From positions 1 to 24,612 of IMG/VR virus record IMGVR_UViG_3300032246_000344: DNA of 24,612 nucleotides; one strand, written 5' to 3'. This DNA comes from a virus. Positions 7,812 through 22,460 of this stretch are shown in pieces (within the stretch, counting starts at the first letter, position 1; every line of letters starts with the position of its first letter). Both the position numbers and the translations under genes were made by a program. The notes under the pieces were generated by a model. That model was not told the origin of the DNA and made no database searches. It worked only from the letters and a program-made list of their open reading frames with translations.

Positions 7812-8441
7812 ATGCGAAGCCTTAAACAACATATTATGGAAAGTATACATACTTACAAGTATACTATCAAAATTGCCGGCACCATTGACAAGAATTTTTT
7901 AGATATGTTTAAGTACAATCTAAACAAGTTTGACCCAGTGGAAATCAGTGAACCAAAAAGCACGCCAATACAAAAGTCACCATATGGATTTCCTAATTTA
8001 GAGAATGAAAGTGTTACATTGATTAAAGTTGAGTTTAGATACCCAGCTACAGAACCAATGATACAGCAACTTGCTCAGTTATGTGGTTATAATGTTAACA
8101 TGGTACGTATGGTATCAACACACTTTGATGATAGCATTGATAGTGAACAGGAGGGATATGAAAATGAGATGAGTCATAGCCCGTTGTTGAATCATGGTGA
8201 ATTAGAAGAACAGCCAGATGCTAAAAAAGCAAGCAAGGCATATGGAGATTCATATTTAACTTCAATCAAAGACCAAGCTAAAGAGTCTAAGATTGATATT
8301 CCATATGCAGGAACAAAAACAAAAGATTCGTTTGATCCGTTCAAACCATACTTAGATGATAAAAAGTTGGGTGATAAGAGCCCAATGAGTACTATAAAGA
8401 TGCCACCAAAGCCAAAGACTGGCGCAGCATATAACCGTTAA
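7812..8441 (+). CDS. Conserved phage protein of unknown function, probably virion-assembly related
   Basis: This 209-aa protein has a compact N-terminal domain (about 1-110) with alternating strands and helices: YKYTIKIAGTIDKNFLDMFK, PVEISEPKSTPIQKSPYGFP, VTLIKVEFRYPATEPMIQQL and LCGYNVNMVRMVSTHFDDS. A charged, probably disordered C-terminal half follows, ending in a Pro/Lys-rich tail. The opening MRSLKQHIMES resembles short N-terminal leaders of T4-like head proteins that end in a prohead-protease-like motif. The domain looks familiar from T4-like cyanophage structural proteins, but no function is known to me. It has its own late promoter and AGGA site, and is followed after 10 bases by the 1079-aa gene, so the two are likely co-expressed. 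Confidence 0.7.
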   Translation: MRSLKQHIMESIHTYKYTIKIAGTIDKNFLDMFKYNLNKFDPVEISEPKSTPIQKSPYGFPNLENESVTLIKVEFRYPATEPMIQQLAQLCGYNVNMVRMVSTHFDDSIDSEQEGYENEMSHSPLLNHGELEEQPDAKKASKAYGDSYLTSIKDQAKESKIDIPYAGTKTKDSFDPFKPYLDDKKLGDKSPMSTIKMPPKPKTGAAYNR

Positions 8442-8451
8442 GGAAAAGAAA

Positions 8452-11400
8452 ATGGATATCAGAGATATATTAAAATCATTCGACCAATTATCAGAAGCAA
8501 CAACAACTACTGATAAAGGTACAGTTCACAAATCAGGCCCGGGTGGATACGGAAATAGACATGGTTCAGAAGAAGTAACTGATCAATATGGCAAGCCTAA
8601 AGGTAAAGTTAGTTTATCTAAAATGAACACTGCTCCACCAGTAAAGCGTGGCAAAGGTCGTCCACCAAATCCTGACAAAGCAAAATCATATGATAGCACA
8701 GCACTAAGCAAAGCAATGGGTGTTGGTAAAGCACCTAAGCCAACAGGCAAGCCAAGTGTTAAGCACAGCTTGAAAGAATACTTTGACCATATGGATGAAG
8801 CGTTAAATGAAGCAGGGTTAGCAGTACAGCCTATGCCAGCCACACCTCAACAAAAGCAACAACAACAGATGGCAGCAAAACCATCGTTTATGATTAAAGA
8901 TCCTTCTGATCCTCAATCATCAGCGATTACAACTAGCGATCCAGCAGTAGTTGATGCTGCAAAGAAGGGTACTATGACAATGCAGGAGCCAGGCGATGCT
9001 CCTACAGCACCTGGTGCTACACCAGCAGCAGGCGCAGGCTCACAAGTTGCTCCAATGAAAGAAGAAGAATTAGATGAGATCAGTGATGAGTTAGCAAACA
9101 GAGCATACAATCAAAGACTGAATAATTATCGTGATGCTCAAAAATCTTCTGAAATGGTTCGATATAATCAAGCACAAAAAAATAAACCAGAAAATGATGA
9201 ACGAGCCCGTGCAGTTGCAGCAGCAGCTAAAGGGGGAATAGTCTTGGGTCGCACTGAAACTGGTGATTTTGAAGATCCAGAAAAACAAAAGCAGTATCAA
9301 ATTCAACAAAGCCAACAGCAGCGTAGTAGAGATCGAGTTGACCAAAAAACAGAAAATGATAGAGTTAACTATTTAAGGAATCAAGGATTACAACAAAATA
9401 GATTGAGGAAAGCCGGAGTAGCTAACCATCAAGACCTGGGTAATGTTAAGACTGGCGCACAGCCACCAGTAGATCCATCTAGAAACCAATACAACTACGA
9501 GAGCAAAATGGAAGAAGATGGTGAGAATTGGATTAAAGGTGCTATCAAGCATCCAGGTGCTTTCACTAATAAAGCATCATCACATGGCATGACACCAAAA
9601 GAATTTGCTAATAAAGTATTAGCACATAAAAAAAATTATCCTGCTAAGACAGAAAAGCAAGCACAACTTGCTAAGACATTAGGCAAGATGCACGAAGCAG
9701 AAGCCCCGCCAACCGCTTTTCAATCAAGCCCACTAAGCACAGCTAATCGCAGTGTATTAGAAGGCGGTGTTGCTAAACAAGGATTTGTAATTTTAGATCC
9801 TAAACTAATGGCACAAATAGAACCAATGGATGGTACTGAAGTAGAAAATGATGTTGTTTTTAGTACCAATCCTAATATCACTGCCAAGTTAATGGCATTT
9901 GCTCAAAAGAATCCTCAAAGATTAAAAATATCATCAAGTATGTCAGATACAGGAGGAGCAAGACCTGCAGGTAATCAATTTAGTCAAGCATCCGGACCTG
10001 ACTTAGTTGAAGGCAAGAAAGGTGTTAATCCTTTCGCTAAGAAAGATACTAAGAAAAAGCCAGATGATAACAACAACAATATCCCTGACTATGCTGAAGA
10101 TGGTAAAGGTCCACACGATACAAAGAAGAAAGGTGCAGCACCTAAGAAGGGTGTAAATCCTTTTGCTAAGAAAACTGAGAAAAAGAAAGTGAAAGAAGGT
10201 ATGGAACATTATTTACAAGCAGCAAGACTTGAAGGTAAGAGTCACGCACTAAGAAAAATGCCATACAACTGCACACATGATAACATGGAAGAAGCACGTT
10301 GCTACCATGAAGGCTTTAAAGAAGGCTTAGATGAGTGCTATGGTCAAATGCCAATACTAGGTCGTACAAGAGTTGGTGAAAATGAAGTAGGTACAATGGC
10401 TAGCTATGGCGCAGTAGATGAAGGTATGGGAGACGATATTCAATATGGTCAATATTGCTCTGCAAGAGATGAAGGCAAGACCCATGAACAAGCAGTGGCA
10501 CAAATTGCTCAACGATACGGGCGCACTCCTAAAAGTGTAGAATACGCACTAAACGGCTACCCAGAATATACCCCGGGTATTTTTCATGGCCGACGAGACC
10601 ACGGTGCTGGCCCAGAGGTTAAACCAAGTCTTGGTAGTCGTATTAAATCAGCATTTGGAATGGGTGAAGGTGAATTAGATGAAATGAATAAAACCGCTTA
10701 CATGATCCACCAAGCAATTGAAACACCAGGTAAGTCATTCAATGCGTTTGGTCAAACAATGAGTGATAAGGATGTACTAGATAAATTAGCCTTTGAAGCA
10801 TTGGACAAGCAATTGAATGCTATACTTGAAGGTAAAGAAGTATCAGAAGGTATGACTGTTTCAATTAGTAAAGGTCAGCAAGGTTCTCCTGATTCAGTAA
10901 GTGTATCAGCACAAGATGGTGAAGCCGATCAATTGTTATCTATCATTAAATCAGCAGGCATGGGCTTGTTTGGTGGTGATGAACATAATGGTTATGGTGC
11001 ACCGCAAGGTTCAACACAAGCACCAGGTGGAATTGAAGTAGTTGATGACCATGACGGCATGATGGCGTTGATGAAGAAATTGACCGGTGGCGGTGACATG
11101 CAAGGTGGCGGTGACTATGAAGATGAAGAAGGTCATGAAGGTCACAGTGAAGAAGGACATATGCACGGTGAAGAAGAACCTTGTAACGAATGCGGTTACA
11201 TGGAAAGTAAATGTCAATGTGATCACGGTGATGAGCCAATCGTTGATGAAACAGAATCAAGAGATCAAATGGCTTATGAAGTAGCTGAAGCAAATGCTCC
11301 TAATTCTGGTGCTGACAATACTAATGCTGATGTTGCAGGTAATGCAGCAACTAATAGTGCATTAGCAACAGCAGATGCAGGTGAAGATGCAGAAGAAGGT

Positions 11401-11691
11401 GAAGAAGAATGTGAACATTGTCATTCTAATCCATGCAAATGTGATGATGAAAAAGTAGAAGAAGGTATCTACGAATCATATGCTAATAGTGCCGATGATA
11501 CATTTGAAGCTGACATTGACTTTATGACTAAAGTTATCAGTGGTGGATTGAATAAACAAAAATCTACTGGTCAAACAACTATCCCAGTTATTGCAGGTCA
11601 AAAGAATCGCATGGGTGCTGATGGTTTAGGCAAGCCAATGAAAGAGTCTACAGATTTGTTAAAAGACTATAGAAAATTAAGCGGTCTATAA
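8452..11691 (+). CDS. Large acidic low-complexity protein, probable prohead core / internal virion protein
   Basis: This 1079-aa protein is rich in Glu, Lys, Gln, Gly and Ala, has long regions of predicted disorder and no membrane segment. Short ordered blocks are separated by linkers, many ending in LxE/VxE-type motifs: QLSEA near residue 15, ALNEAG, KMHEAEA, VKEGM, VDEGM, ILEGK, VEEGIYES. T4 prohead protease gp21 cleaves after (L/I)xE, so these could be processing sites (inference). Two copies of GVNPFAKK occur at residues 524 and 567. Two cysteine knuckles, CNECGYMESKCQC (911-923) and CEHCHSNPCKC (987-997), lie in a Glu/His/Gly-rich zone and may bind metal. An AAGGA site supports the start. 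It is the last gene before a strong terminator. Alternatives are a scaffold or an injected internal protein. Confidence 0.7.
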   Translation: MDIRDILKSFDQLSEATTTTDKGTVHKSGPGGYGNRHGSEEVTDQYGKPKGKVSLSKMNTAPPVKRGKGRPPNPDKAKSYDSTALSKAMGVGKAPKPTGKPSVKHSLKEYFDHMDEALNEAGLAVQPMPATPQQKQQQQMAAKPSFMIKDPSDPQSSAITTSDPAVVDAAKKGTMTMQEPGDAPTAPGATPAAGAGSQVAPMKEEELDEISDELANRAYNQRLNNYRDAQKSSEMVRYNQAQKNKPENDERARAVAAAAKGGIVLGRTETGDFEDPEKQKQYQIQQSQQQRSRDRVDQKTENDRVNYLRNQGLQQNRLRKAGVANHQDLGNVKTGAQPPVDPSRNQYNYESKMEEDGENWIKGAIKHPGAFTNKASSHGMTPKEFANKVLAHKKNYPAKTEKQAQLAKTLGKMHEAEAPPTAFQSSPLSTANRSVLEGGVAKQGFVILDPKLMAQIEPMDGTEVENDVVFSTNPNITAKLMAFAQKNPQRLKISSSMSDTGGARPAGNQFSQASGPDLVEGKKGVNPFAKKDTKKKPDDNNNNIPDYAEDGKGPHDTKKKGAAPKKGVNPFAKKTEKKKVKEGMEHYLQAARLEGKSHALRKMPYNCTHDNMEEARCYHEGFKEGLDECYGQMPILGRTRVGENEVGTMASYGAVDEGMGDDIQYGQYCSARDEGKTHEQAVAQIAQRYGRTPKSVEYALNGYPEYTPGIFHGRRDHGAGPEVKPSLGSRIKSAFGMGEGELDEMNKTAYMIHQAIETPGKSFNAFGQTMSDKDVLDKLAFEALDKQLNAILEGKEVSEGMTVSISKGQQGSPDSVSVSAQDGEADQLLSIIKSAGMGLFGGDEHNGYGAPQGSTQAPGGIEVVDDHDGMMALMKKLTGGGDMQGGGDYEDEEGHEGHSEEGHMHGEEEPCNECGYMESKCQCDHGDEPIVDETESRDQMAYEVAEANAPNSGADNTNADVAGNAATNSALATADAGEDAEEGEEECEHCHSNPCKCDDEKVEEGIYESYANSADDTFEADIDFMTKVISGGLNKQKSTGQTTIPVIAGQKNRMGADGLGKPMKESTDLLKDYRKLSGL

Positions 11692-11705
11692 AAGAATCGT
11701 ACTTT

Positions 11706-11737
11706 AAAATACCCGACAAATGTCGGGTATTTTTTTG
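11706..11737 (+). terminator. Strong rho-independent terminator after the head/tube unit
   Basis: ACCCGACA (11711-11718) pairs with TGTCGGGT (11721-11728), in practice a CCCGAC/GTCGGG stem with an AAAT loop. The flanking A-run and T-run extend the pairing, and eight T follow the ATA at the foot of the stem. It begins 14 bases after the stop of the 1079-aa gene. Confidence 0.92.
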
Positions 11738-11758
11738 GGTCACCGTTTCTTAAATAAC

Positions 11759-11777
11759 GATAAATACATTATAAATA
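11759..11777 (+). promoter_or_regulatory. Tandem late promoters for the collagen-like fibre gene
   Basis: Two octamers, GATAAATA (11759-11766) and TATAAATA (11770-11777), lie 11 bases apart. A third TAAATA core is at 11751-11756, so the cores are spaced 10 and 11 bases, about one helical turn. The downstream copy is the exact T4 consensus and would give a leader of about 7 bases; the upstream copy would give about 18 bases including TAGG. Confidence 0.7.
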
Positions 11778-11789
11778 GGTAACACTAAC

Positions 11790-17780
<5,991 letters not shown>

Positions 17781-17791
17781 TAGGATAATTT

Positions 17792-18412
17792 ATGGTAACA
17801 CTAGATTTATTAACACACATGTGTCCCCAAACAAAATCAAGTATTCTTGAGGGATACTTAGAACCACTAAACACAGTGGCAGAATACTATGACATGAATG
17901 TTAATCCAGCAAGATTAGCAGGCTTTCTAGCACAAACAGCACATGAAAGCAATGGATATACTGCTATCAAAGAAAATCTAAACTATAGTACTAAGGGATT
18001 ACGTGTTACATTTGGTAAGTATTTCCCCAATGATGAACTAGCAAATCAGTATGCTAAAAAGCCAGAACGTATTGCTAATCGTGTCTATGCTAATCGTATG
18101 AGTAACGGGCCAGAAGAATCAGGTGATGGATATCGTTTCTGCGGCCGTGGACTAATTCAATTGACCGGTCGTGCTAACTATACTAAATTTGCAAATGATT
18201 TAGGTATGAGTTTAGAAGATACAGTCGCTTACCTAGAAACACCCAACGGAGCTGTAGCAAGTGCTGGATGGTTTTGGGATAATAACAAACTAAATCAATA
18301 CTGTGATAGTGGTGATTTTGTAACATTAACTAAGCGTATCAATGGTGGTACAATTGGATTAGAAGATAGAAAGCATCACTACGAATTAGCGATGCATTAC
18401 TTGACAAGTTAA
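17792..18412 (+). CDS. Endolysin, glycoside hydrolase family 19 (chitinase/lysozyme-like)
   Basis: This 206-aa single-domain protein has the GH19 lysin hallmarks: LAGFLAQTAHESNGY with the likely catalytic Glu52, KENLNYSTKGLR with Glu61, and CGRGLIQLTGRANY at residues 117-130, the substrate-cleft segment. C-terminal motifs GWFWDNNKLNQYCD and KRINGGTIGLEDR are typical of phage GH19 enzymes, which cut the glycan strand of peptidoglycan. There is no signal peptide, transmembrane helix or separate wall-binding domain, so a holin would be needed for access if it is the lysis enzyme. No holin is seen in the window. It lies 11 bases after the fibre gene, with AGGA at 17782-17785, and one base before the next gene. 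This places it in a tail-fibre operon; a virion-associated role is therefore possible. Confidence 0.92.
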   Translation: MVTLDLLTHMCPQTKSSILEGYLEPLNTVAEYYDMNVNPARLAGFLAQTAHESNGYTAIKENLNYSTKGLRVTFGKYFPNDELANQYAKKPERIANRVYANRMSNGPEESGDGYRFCGRGLIQLTGRANYTKFANDLGMSLEDTVAYLETPNGAVASAGWFWDNNKLNQYCDSGDFVTLTKRINGGTIGLEDRKHHYELAMHYLTS

Positions 18413-18413
18413 T

Positions 18414-20897
18414 ATGGCACAACCAACTTGGATTACCCCGGCAGGCTCTATAGGTAGTTTCCCCTATGGATACTCAATGTCATTTTTATTAATAGCTAGT
18501 CCTGTATCTCCTGCTACCAGTGTCACATATCAAGTATTAGCAGGCACATTGCCTGATAACGTAGTATTGAATACAAACAATGGTGCATTAACTGGCATAC
18601 CTGCGTTGGTAACCAAAGATACTACTACAACTTTTACAATTAGAGCAACTGATAACTTGAACAACATACGTGATAGAACATTTAGTATGTTAGTTACTGG
18701 AACAGCTACCCCGCAGTTTACAACACAAAGTGGGGTATTATTGTCTACACAAGATAGTGTTTGGACTCAATTACAAATTGAATACTCTAATCCAGCAGCA
18801 ACTAATGAAGTAATCATAGAGTTACAACAAGGATCGTTGCCGCCTGGTCTTGAAATATCACCAACTGGATTGATTCAAGGATATCCAACTCCACCTACAA
18901 CTTTAGTTACGTTGCCTTTAATAACAACAGTAGGATTATCCACTGAAGCATCAACTGCATTAATTTATTGTTTATCAGTTACCGGGGTGACAATTGGACG
19001 TCCAGTAACATTCACTAATACAATAGGTAGTATTAATGCAGGTCAAACATATTACGTTAACTCAATTAATACTAGTGAGAACGCATTTTCAATTTCTACT
19101 ACTCAAAATGGAAGTATATTTCCATTAACAGATGATACTGGTGGAATGAGTATAACTTTCCCACCAGTATCAAGTGGACAACCTACTATCAGAACATATA
19201 ATTTTGTATTAAGATTGCTAAGTAATTTAGGCAATGATACATCTTCATATTCAATTACCGTTATAAATCAAAATGCTCCAATTGCACAAGGTGGACCAGG
19301 TAATCCTCCTAATACTAGACGCCCTACTATATTAAATACAAGGCCATTAACAATCACAGTTAATGATAGTGATTCGTTTTTTGGTTATTATTTATTACCA
19401 CCTGTTGCAACAACAGTCAATGCACAATTGGGTACGTTTTTAAGTGATAATTATTTTGCTTTTAAATTAATTGGACACGATTTTGATGGCAGTGGTTTAA
19501 CATATATATGTTCTGATTTACCTTTAGGGATAACGTATGATCCAACTACAGGGTGGTTAACAGGAACACCTGTAATATCATCACCGGGTATCAATAATTA
19601 TAGATTTACAGGGCAAGTAATTAAAACAGGAAACCCTTCAATTGCTTCTCCTGTATTTAATTTTGCATTTAACCTAAGTTTAGACATTACTGGTAATATA
19701 GTTTGGGTTACCCCATCAGATTTAGGTACAATATTTAATGAAACTCTTAGTACACTAAAAGTAACAGCCGTATCTGATACTGGATTACAATACAGAGTAA
19801 CTGGAGGTGCATTACCTCCTAACTTAGAATTATTACCAAATGGAGAGATAACAGGTATTGTAGCAAGTCAACCAAATGCTAATTACTTCTTAAATGTAGG
19901 AGAGAACACTTCATTCAGTTTTACTGTGCAAGCATACTCACCAAACTATACTATAGTAAAGTCTAGTAAAACATTTACTATAAACGTATACCAAGAATAT
20001 GGACAACCTACTGACATACTTTACATTCAAGCAACCCCCAGCCTAAACAATAGAGATATATTAGCAACATTGTTAGATAATGAAACATTAATACCAACTG
20101 ATGCATTATACAGAGCAGATGATGTGAATTTTGGTAAAGCAACTAGTGTTATATATGAACACGCTTATGGAATATATGCAAGTGATATACAAGATTACAT
20201 TGTGGCTGTAACTAGAAATCATTATTGGAGAAACATAGTATTAGGTGAGTTAAAAACTGCGGTGGCTAGAGATAGTAACAATAATATTATTTATGAAGTG
20301 GTGTATAGCGAAGTAATAGATAATTTAGTCAATCCGCAAGGAGTTAGTGTTCCTAGTACTATATATTGGCCAAGATTTATTGATTTAAATTTAGGGCCAT
20401 GGTATACTAGCGTTACTGATATTTACACTAGTTATGTGGATTTATTAAATCAACAGTACTATACTAGCTTGTCCCCTGGATATGCTAGAACATTGTATCC
20501 AAACAGTTTGTACAATATGCGTAATCGTGTTGCTGATGTATTAGGTCAAGTTCTTAATAGTACATTATTACCGTTATGGATGACAAGTCAGCAACTAAAT
20601 GGTAGTACATTGGGTTATACTCAAGCATGGGTACTCTGTTATACGAAACCGGGATATGCTGAAACAGTCAAAACAAATATAGAAACTAATTGGCCATATA
20701 CACTTAACCAAATTAACTTTAATATAGATAGATTTACAGTAGATAAAAGCACTACTTATAATTGGGAGAACAATTTAAATCCTCCTGCTTGGGCTAGCTT
20801 ACCTAGTGCTACTCCAGTGCCCGATCCACTAGATAGTCAAAATTTCTACGTATTGTTCCCGCGACAAACTATTTTGCCGGACAAATCACAATACTAA
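18414..20897 (+). CDS. Virion protein with Ig-like (He_PIG) repeats and a baseplate-type C-terminus
   Basis: This is an 827-aa protein. Four putative-Ig (He_PIG) signatures are visible: GTLPDNVVLNTNNGALTGIP (44-63), GSLPPGLEISPTGLIQGYP (140-158), SDLPLGITYDPTTGWLTGTP (about 367-386) and GALPPNLELLPNGEITGIV (about 465-483). Between them, near 186-249, is a beta module with GQTYYVNSINTSENAFSIS that also occurs in the next gene. From about 534 the protein changes to an ordered helical/beta region with RNHYWRNIVLGELKTAV, VLNSTLLPLWMTSQQLNGST, AWVLCYTKPGYAETVK and a conserved ending near DPLDSQNFYVLFPRQTIL. That C-terminal type is familiar from large structural proteins of T4-like cyanophages. It is likely a baseplate or fibre-attachment protein, with Ig domains mediating host or sugar binding (inference). 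Start TAATATG follows the endolysin stop. Confidence 0.75.
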   Translation: MAQPTWITPAGSIGSFPYGYSMSFLLIASPVSPATSVTYQVLAGTLPDNVVLNTNNGALTGIPALVTKDTTTTFTIRATDNLNNIRDRTFSMLVTGTATPQFTTQSGVLLSTQDSVWTQLQIEYSNPAATNEVIIELQQGSLPPGLEISPTGLIQGYPTPPTTLVTLPLITTVGLSTEASTALIYCLSVTGVTIGRPVTFTNTIGSINAGQTYYVNSINTSENAFSISTTQNGSIFPLTDDTGGMSITFPPVSSGQPTIRTYNFVLRLLSNLGNDTSSYSITVINQNAPIAQGGPGNPPNTRRPTILNTRPLTITVNDSDSFFGYYLLPPVATTVNAQLGTFLSDNYFAFKLIGHDFDGSGLTYICSDLPLGITYDPTTGWLTGTPVISSPGINNYRFTGQVIKTGNPSIASPVFNFAFNLSLDITGNIVWVTPSDLGTIFNETLSTLKVTAVSDTGLQYRVTGGALPPNLELLPNGEITGIVASQPNANYFLNVGENTSFSFTVQAYSPNYTIVKSSKTFTINVYQEYGQPTDILYIQATPSLNNRDILATLLDNETLIPTDALYRADDVNFGKATSVIYEHAYGIYASDIQDYIVAVTRNHYWRNIVLGELKTAVARDSNNNIIYEVVYSEVIDNLVNPQGVSVPSTIYWPRFIDLNLGPWYTSVTDIYTSYVDLLNQQYYTSLSPGYARTLYPNSLYNMRNRVADVLGQVLNSTLLPLWMTSQQLNGSTLGYTQAWVLCYTKPGYAETVKTNIETNWPYTLNQINFNIDRFTVDKSTTYNWENNLNPPAWASLPSATPVPDPLDSQNFYVLFPRQTILPDKSQY

Positions 20898-20901
20898 ATA
20901 T
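20894..20901 (+). promoter_or_regulatory. Possible weak late promoter before the 421-aa fibre-like gene
   Basis: CTAAATAT keeps the TAAATA core and overlaps the stop codon of the previous gene. It lies 18 bases before the ATG at 20920; a start near 20906 would leave a 14-base leader with CGGAA. Confidence 0.35.
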
Positions 20902-20919
20902 ATATAACGGAATACAAAC

Positions 20920-22185
20920 ATGAGTACAATCAATACAAACGCAATTAATGTAAATTATCCTGTCCCGGGTGTAAACAATAACAGTCAGGGATTTAGAGAT
21001 AATTTTGCATCTATTGTAACTAATCTAAATGCTGCTGGAACTGAGATTACCGACCTTCAAAATAAAGTTGTAGTTAAACAGGCATTATTGGGTACTACTA
21101 TTAACAACGATATGGCTAATACCCTTATCAGTAACGCAAGTACACGTAGCTTTAGAGCAACTACATATAATTTGGGTAACGCATTAGCAGGCACTGTGTT
21201 AGTGAACGCTTCATTAGGTGATGTTCAATACGGTACAATTGCAGGGGATACTACTATTAATTTTGGTAGCTGGGCACCAACTGGTACTCAAAGTAATGTA
21301 CAAATTAATCTATCAATATCTAATACACTTTCAACTATTACTTTTCCGTCAAGTGCAACATTATCACCTGATACAGGTGCAACTACACTTGAAAATTACT
21401 CAAATGTAGGTGGTAATTTAGCAGTAACAATACCAAATGGTGTAACGCAACTTAATTACTTAATAAGCACTACTGATTGCGGAAACTCATTATACATTAC
21501 ACCAATCAATAGACCAAGAATATCAACTCAAATACAACAACGTATTGTTCCTCCAACCGGGCTACAAGGAGATGTTACCGGTGATATAGCGACTGGTTCA
21601 TCGTTTAATCAATTAACCATAACAACTACAAACGCGGCTGATTACTTTAGTACAAGTGATACTACTCAATTATATACTGATTTACCAGTCGTGTTTACTG
21701 GTAATAGTATTGAGGCTAATATTACTAGTGGTACTACTTATTATGTTAGAAATATATCTACAAATACATATTTCACAGTATCATCAACAATCGGTGGTGC
21801 TAATGTAAACTTAGCAGGGGGTAGTGGTTTAATGTATGCTAATCCGGTTGGGTATATATATGTTGCTACAGATACTTACAATTCAACTGCATACTCAAGA
21901 AATGTTATATCAACTACTGTAACTACTAACGTAGTTACCTTGAATTCTACAAGTAGTTTATTAGTTAATGCTCCTATTATTTTTGCTGCTAATATAGGTG
22001 GATTGTATGCTAATACTGTTTACTACATTAAGTCAATATCTAGCCCAAACATTACAGTTAGCCAATCCAGAGCAAACGGTGTAGCTAGTACAGTAGTTAC
22101 ATTAAGTTCCAATACAACTGCTACTACTGCTAATATCTATATTGGCAACGATATTTGGAAAAGAATCCCACTCACTTCTTGGTGA
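20920..22185 (+). CDS. Fibre-like virion structural protein
   Basis: This 421-aa protein has an N-terminal segment similar in plan to T4-like cyanophage structural proteins: INVNYPVPGVNNNSQGFRDN then ASIVTNLNAAGTEITDLQNK (about residues 8-48), a short helix that probably attaches or trimerises. A beta-rich middle part follows. Two copies of a module with TTYYVRNISTNTYFTVSS (bases about 21650-21850) and TVYYIKSISSPNITVSQS (about 21915-22135) come next. The end, GNDIWKRIPLTSW, is a frequent closing motif of such proteins. A role as a fibre or baseplate accessory protein is inference. It shares its beta module with the Ig-repeat protein upstream, which suggests a common structural assembly. Confidence 0.72.
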   Translation: MSTINTNAINVNYPVPGVNNNSQGFRDNFASIVTNLNAAGTEITDLQNKVVVKQALLGTTINNDMANTLISNASTRSFRATTYNLGNALAGTVLVNASLGDVQYGTIAGDTTINFGSWAPTGTQSNVQINLSISNTLSTITFPSSATLSPDTGATTLENYSNVGGNLAVTIPNGVTQLNYLISTTDCGNSLYITPINRPRISTQIQQRIVPPTGLQGDVTGDIATGSSFNQLTITTTNAADYFSTSDTTQLYTDLPVVFTGNSIEANITSGTTYYVRNISTNTYFTVSSTIGGANVNLAGGSGLMYANPVGYIYVATDTYNSTAYSRNVISTTVTTNVVTLNSTSSLLVNAPIIFAANIGGLYANTVYYIKSISSPNITVSQSRANGVASTVVTLSSNTTATTANIYIGNDIWKRIPLTSW

Positions 22186-22191
22186 TAAATA
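22184..22191 (+). promoter_or_regulatory. T4-type late promoter abutting the 87-aa gene
   Basis: GATAAATA overlaps the stop codon of the preceding gene and lies 5 bases before the ATG at 22197. A T4-like start about 6 bases past the octamer falls exactly on the A of that ATG, so the transcript is predicted to be leaderless. Confidence 0.6.
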
Positions 22192-22196
22192 TTTGA

Positions 22197-22460
22197 ATGG
22201 AACATCCATTCTTAGACAAGAAGAAACTGTCCGAAAAGACATTAGAAGAAATTCAAACCAGTTTAACTGATTTGATGAATAAACTAACCTTTGCCAGTCG
22301 CACAGGCAACAGACCATTAATCAATCAACTTCATATGGTAATTGAAACTTATCGCAACGAAGCTAGCAAAAAACTTGACGAGGTAATGAAAAAACAAAAC
22401 CTTCAAGGTCAAGTATCAATACAAAAAGAGGATCAAATTGGCAACAAAAATAGAACGTGA
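22197..22460 (+). CDS. Small helical protein of unknown function
   Basis: This 87-aa charged protein is almost entirely helical: KKLSEKTLEEIQTSLTDLMN, then LTFASRTGNRPLINQLHMVI and ETYRNEASKKLDEVMKKQ, ending in a polar tail. This is the plan of a small coiled-coil or helical hairpin. Short proteins of similar plan occur near structural genes of T4-like cyanophages (from memory). There is no Shine-Dalgarno site; the ATG follows a late-promoter octamer by 5 bases. Its last 23 bases overlap the next gene in another frame, suggesting coupled translation. Function is unknown. Confidence 0.7.
   Translation: MEHPFLDKKKLSEKTLEEIQTSLTDLMNKLTFASRTGNRPLINQLHMVIETYRNEASKKLDEVMKKQNLQGQVSIQKEDQIGNKNRT
22427..22440 (+). 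promoter_or_regulatory. Ribosome-binding site and TTG start of the 200-aa gene
   Basis: AGAGG (22427-22431) stands 6 bases before TTG (22438-22440), a good Shine-Dalgarno distance. The next in-frame ATG (22504) is 22 codons downstream, inside a conserved-looking segment, so TTG is the better start. Confidence 0.65.

Noticed and set aside
7702-7902. 66-codon plus-strand frame bridging the small terminase and the 209-aa gene
   Set aside because: It overlaps two better-supported genes and the late promoter between them, and its translation shows no conserved pattern.
11011-11293. Antisense frames opposite the acidic/His-rich part of the 1079-aa gene
   Set aside because: They mirror the biased Glu/His/Gly codon use of the sense gene and have no start signals.
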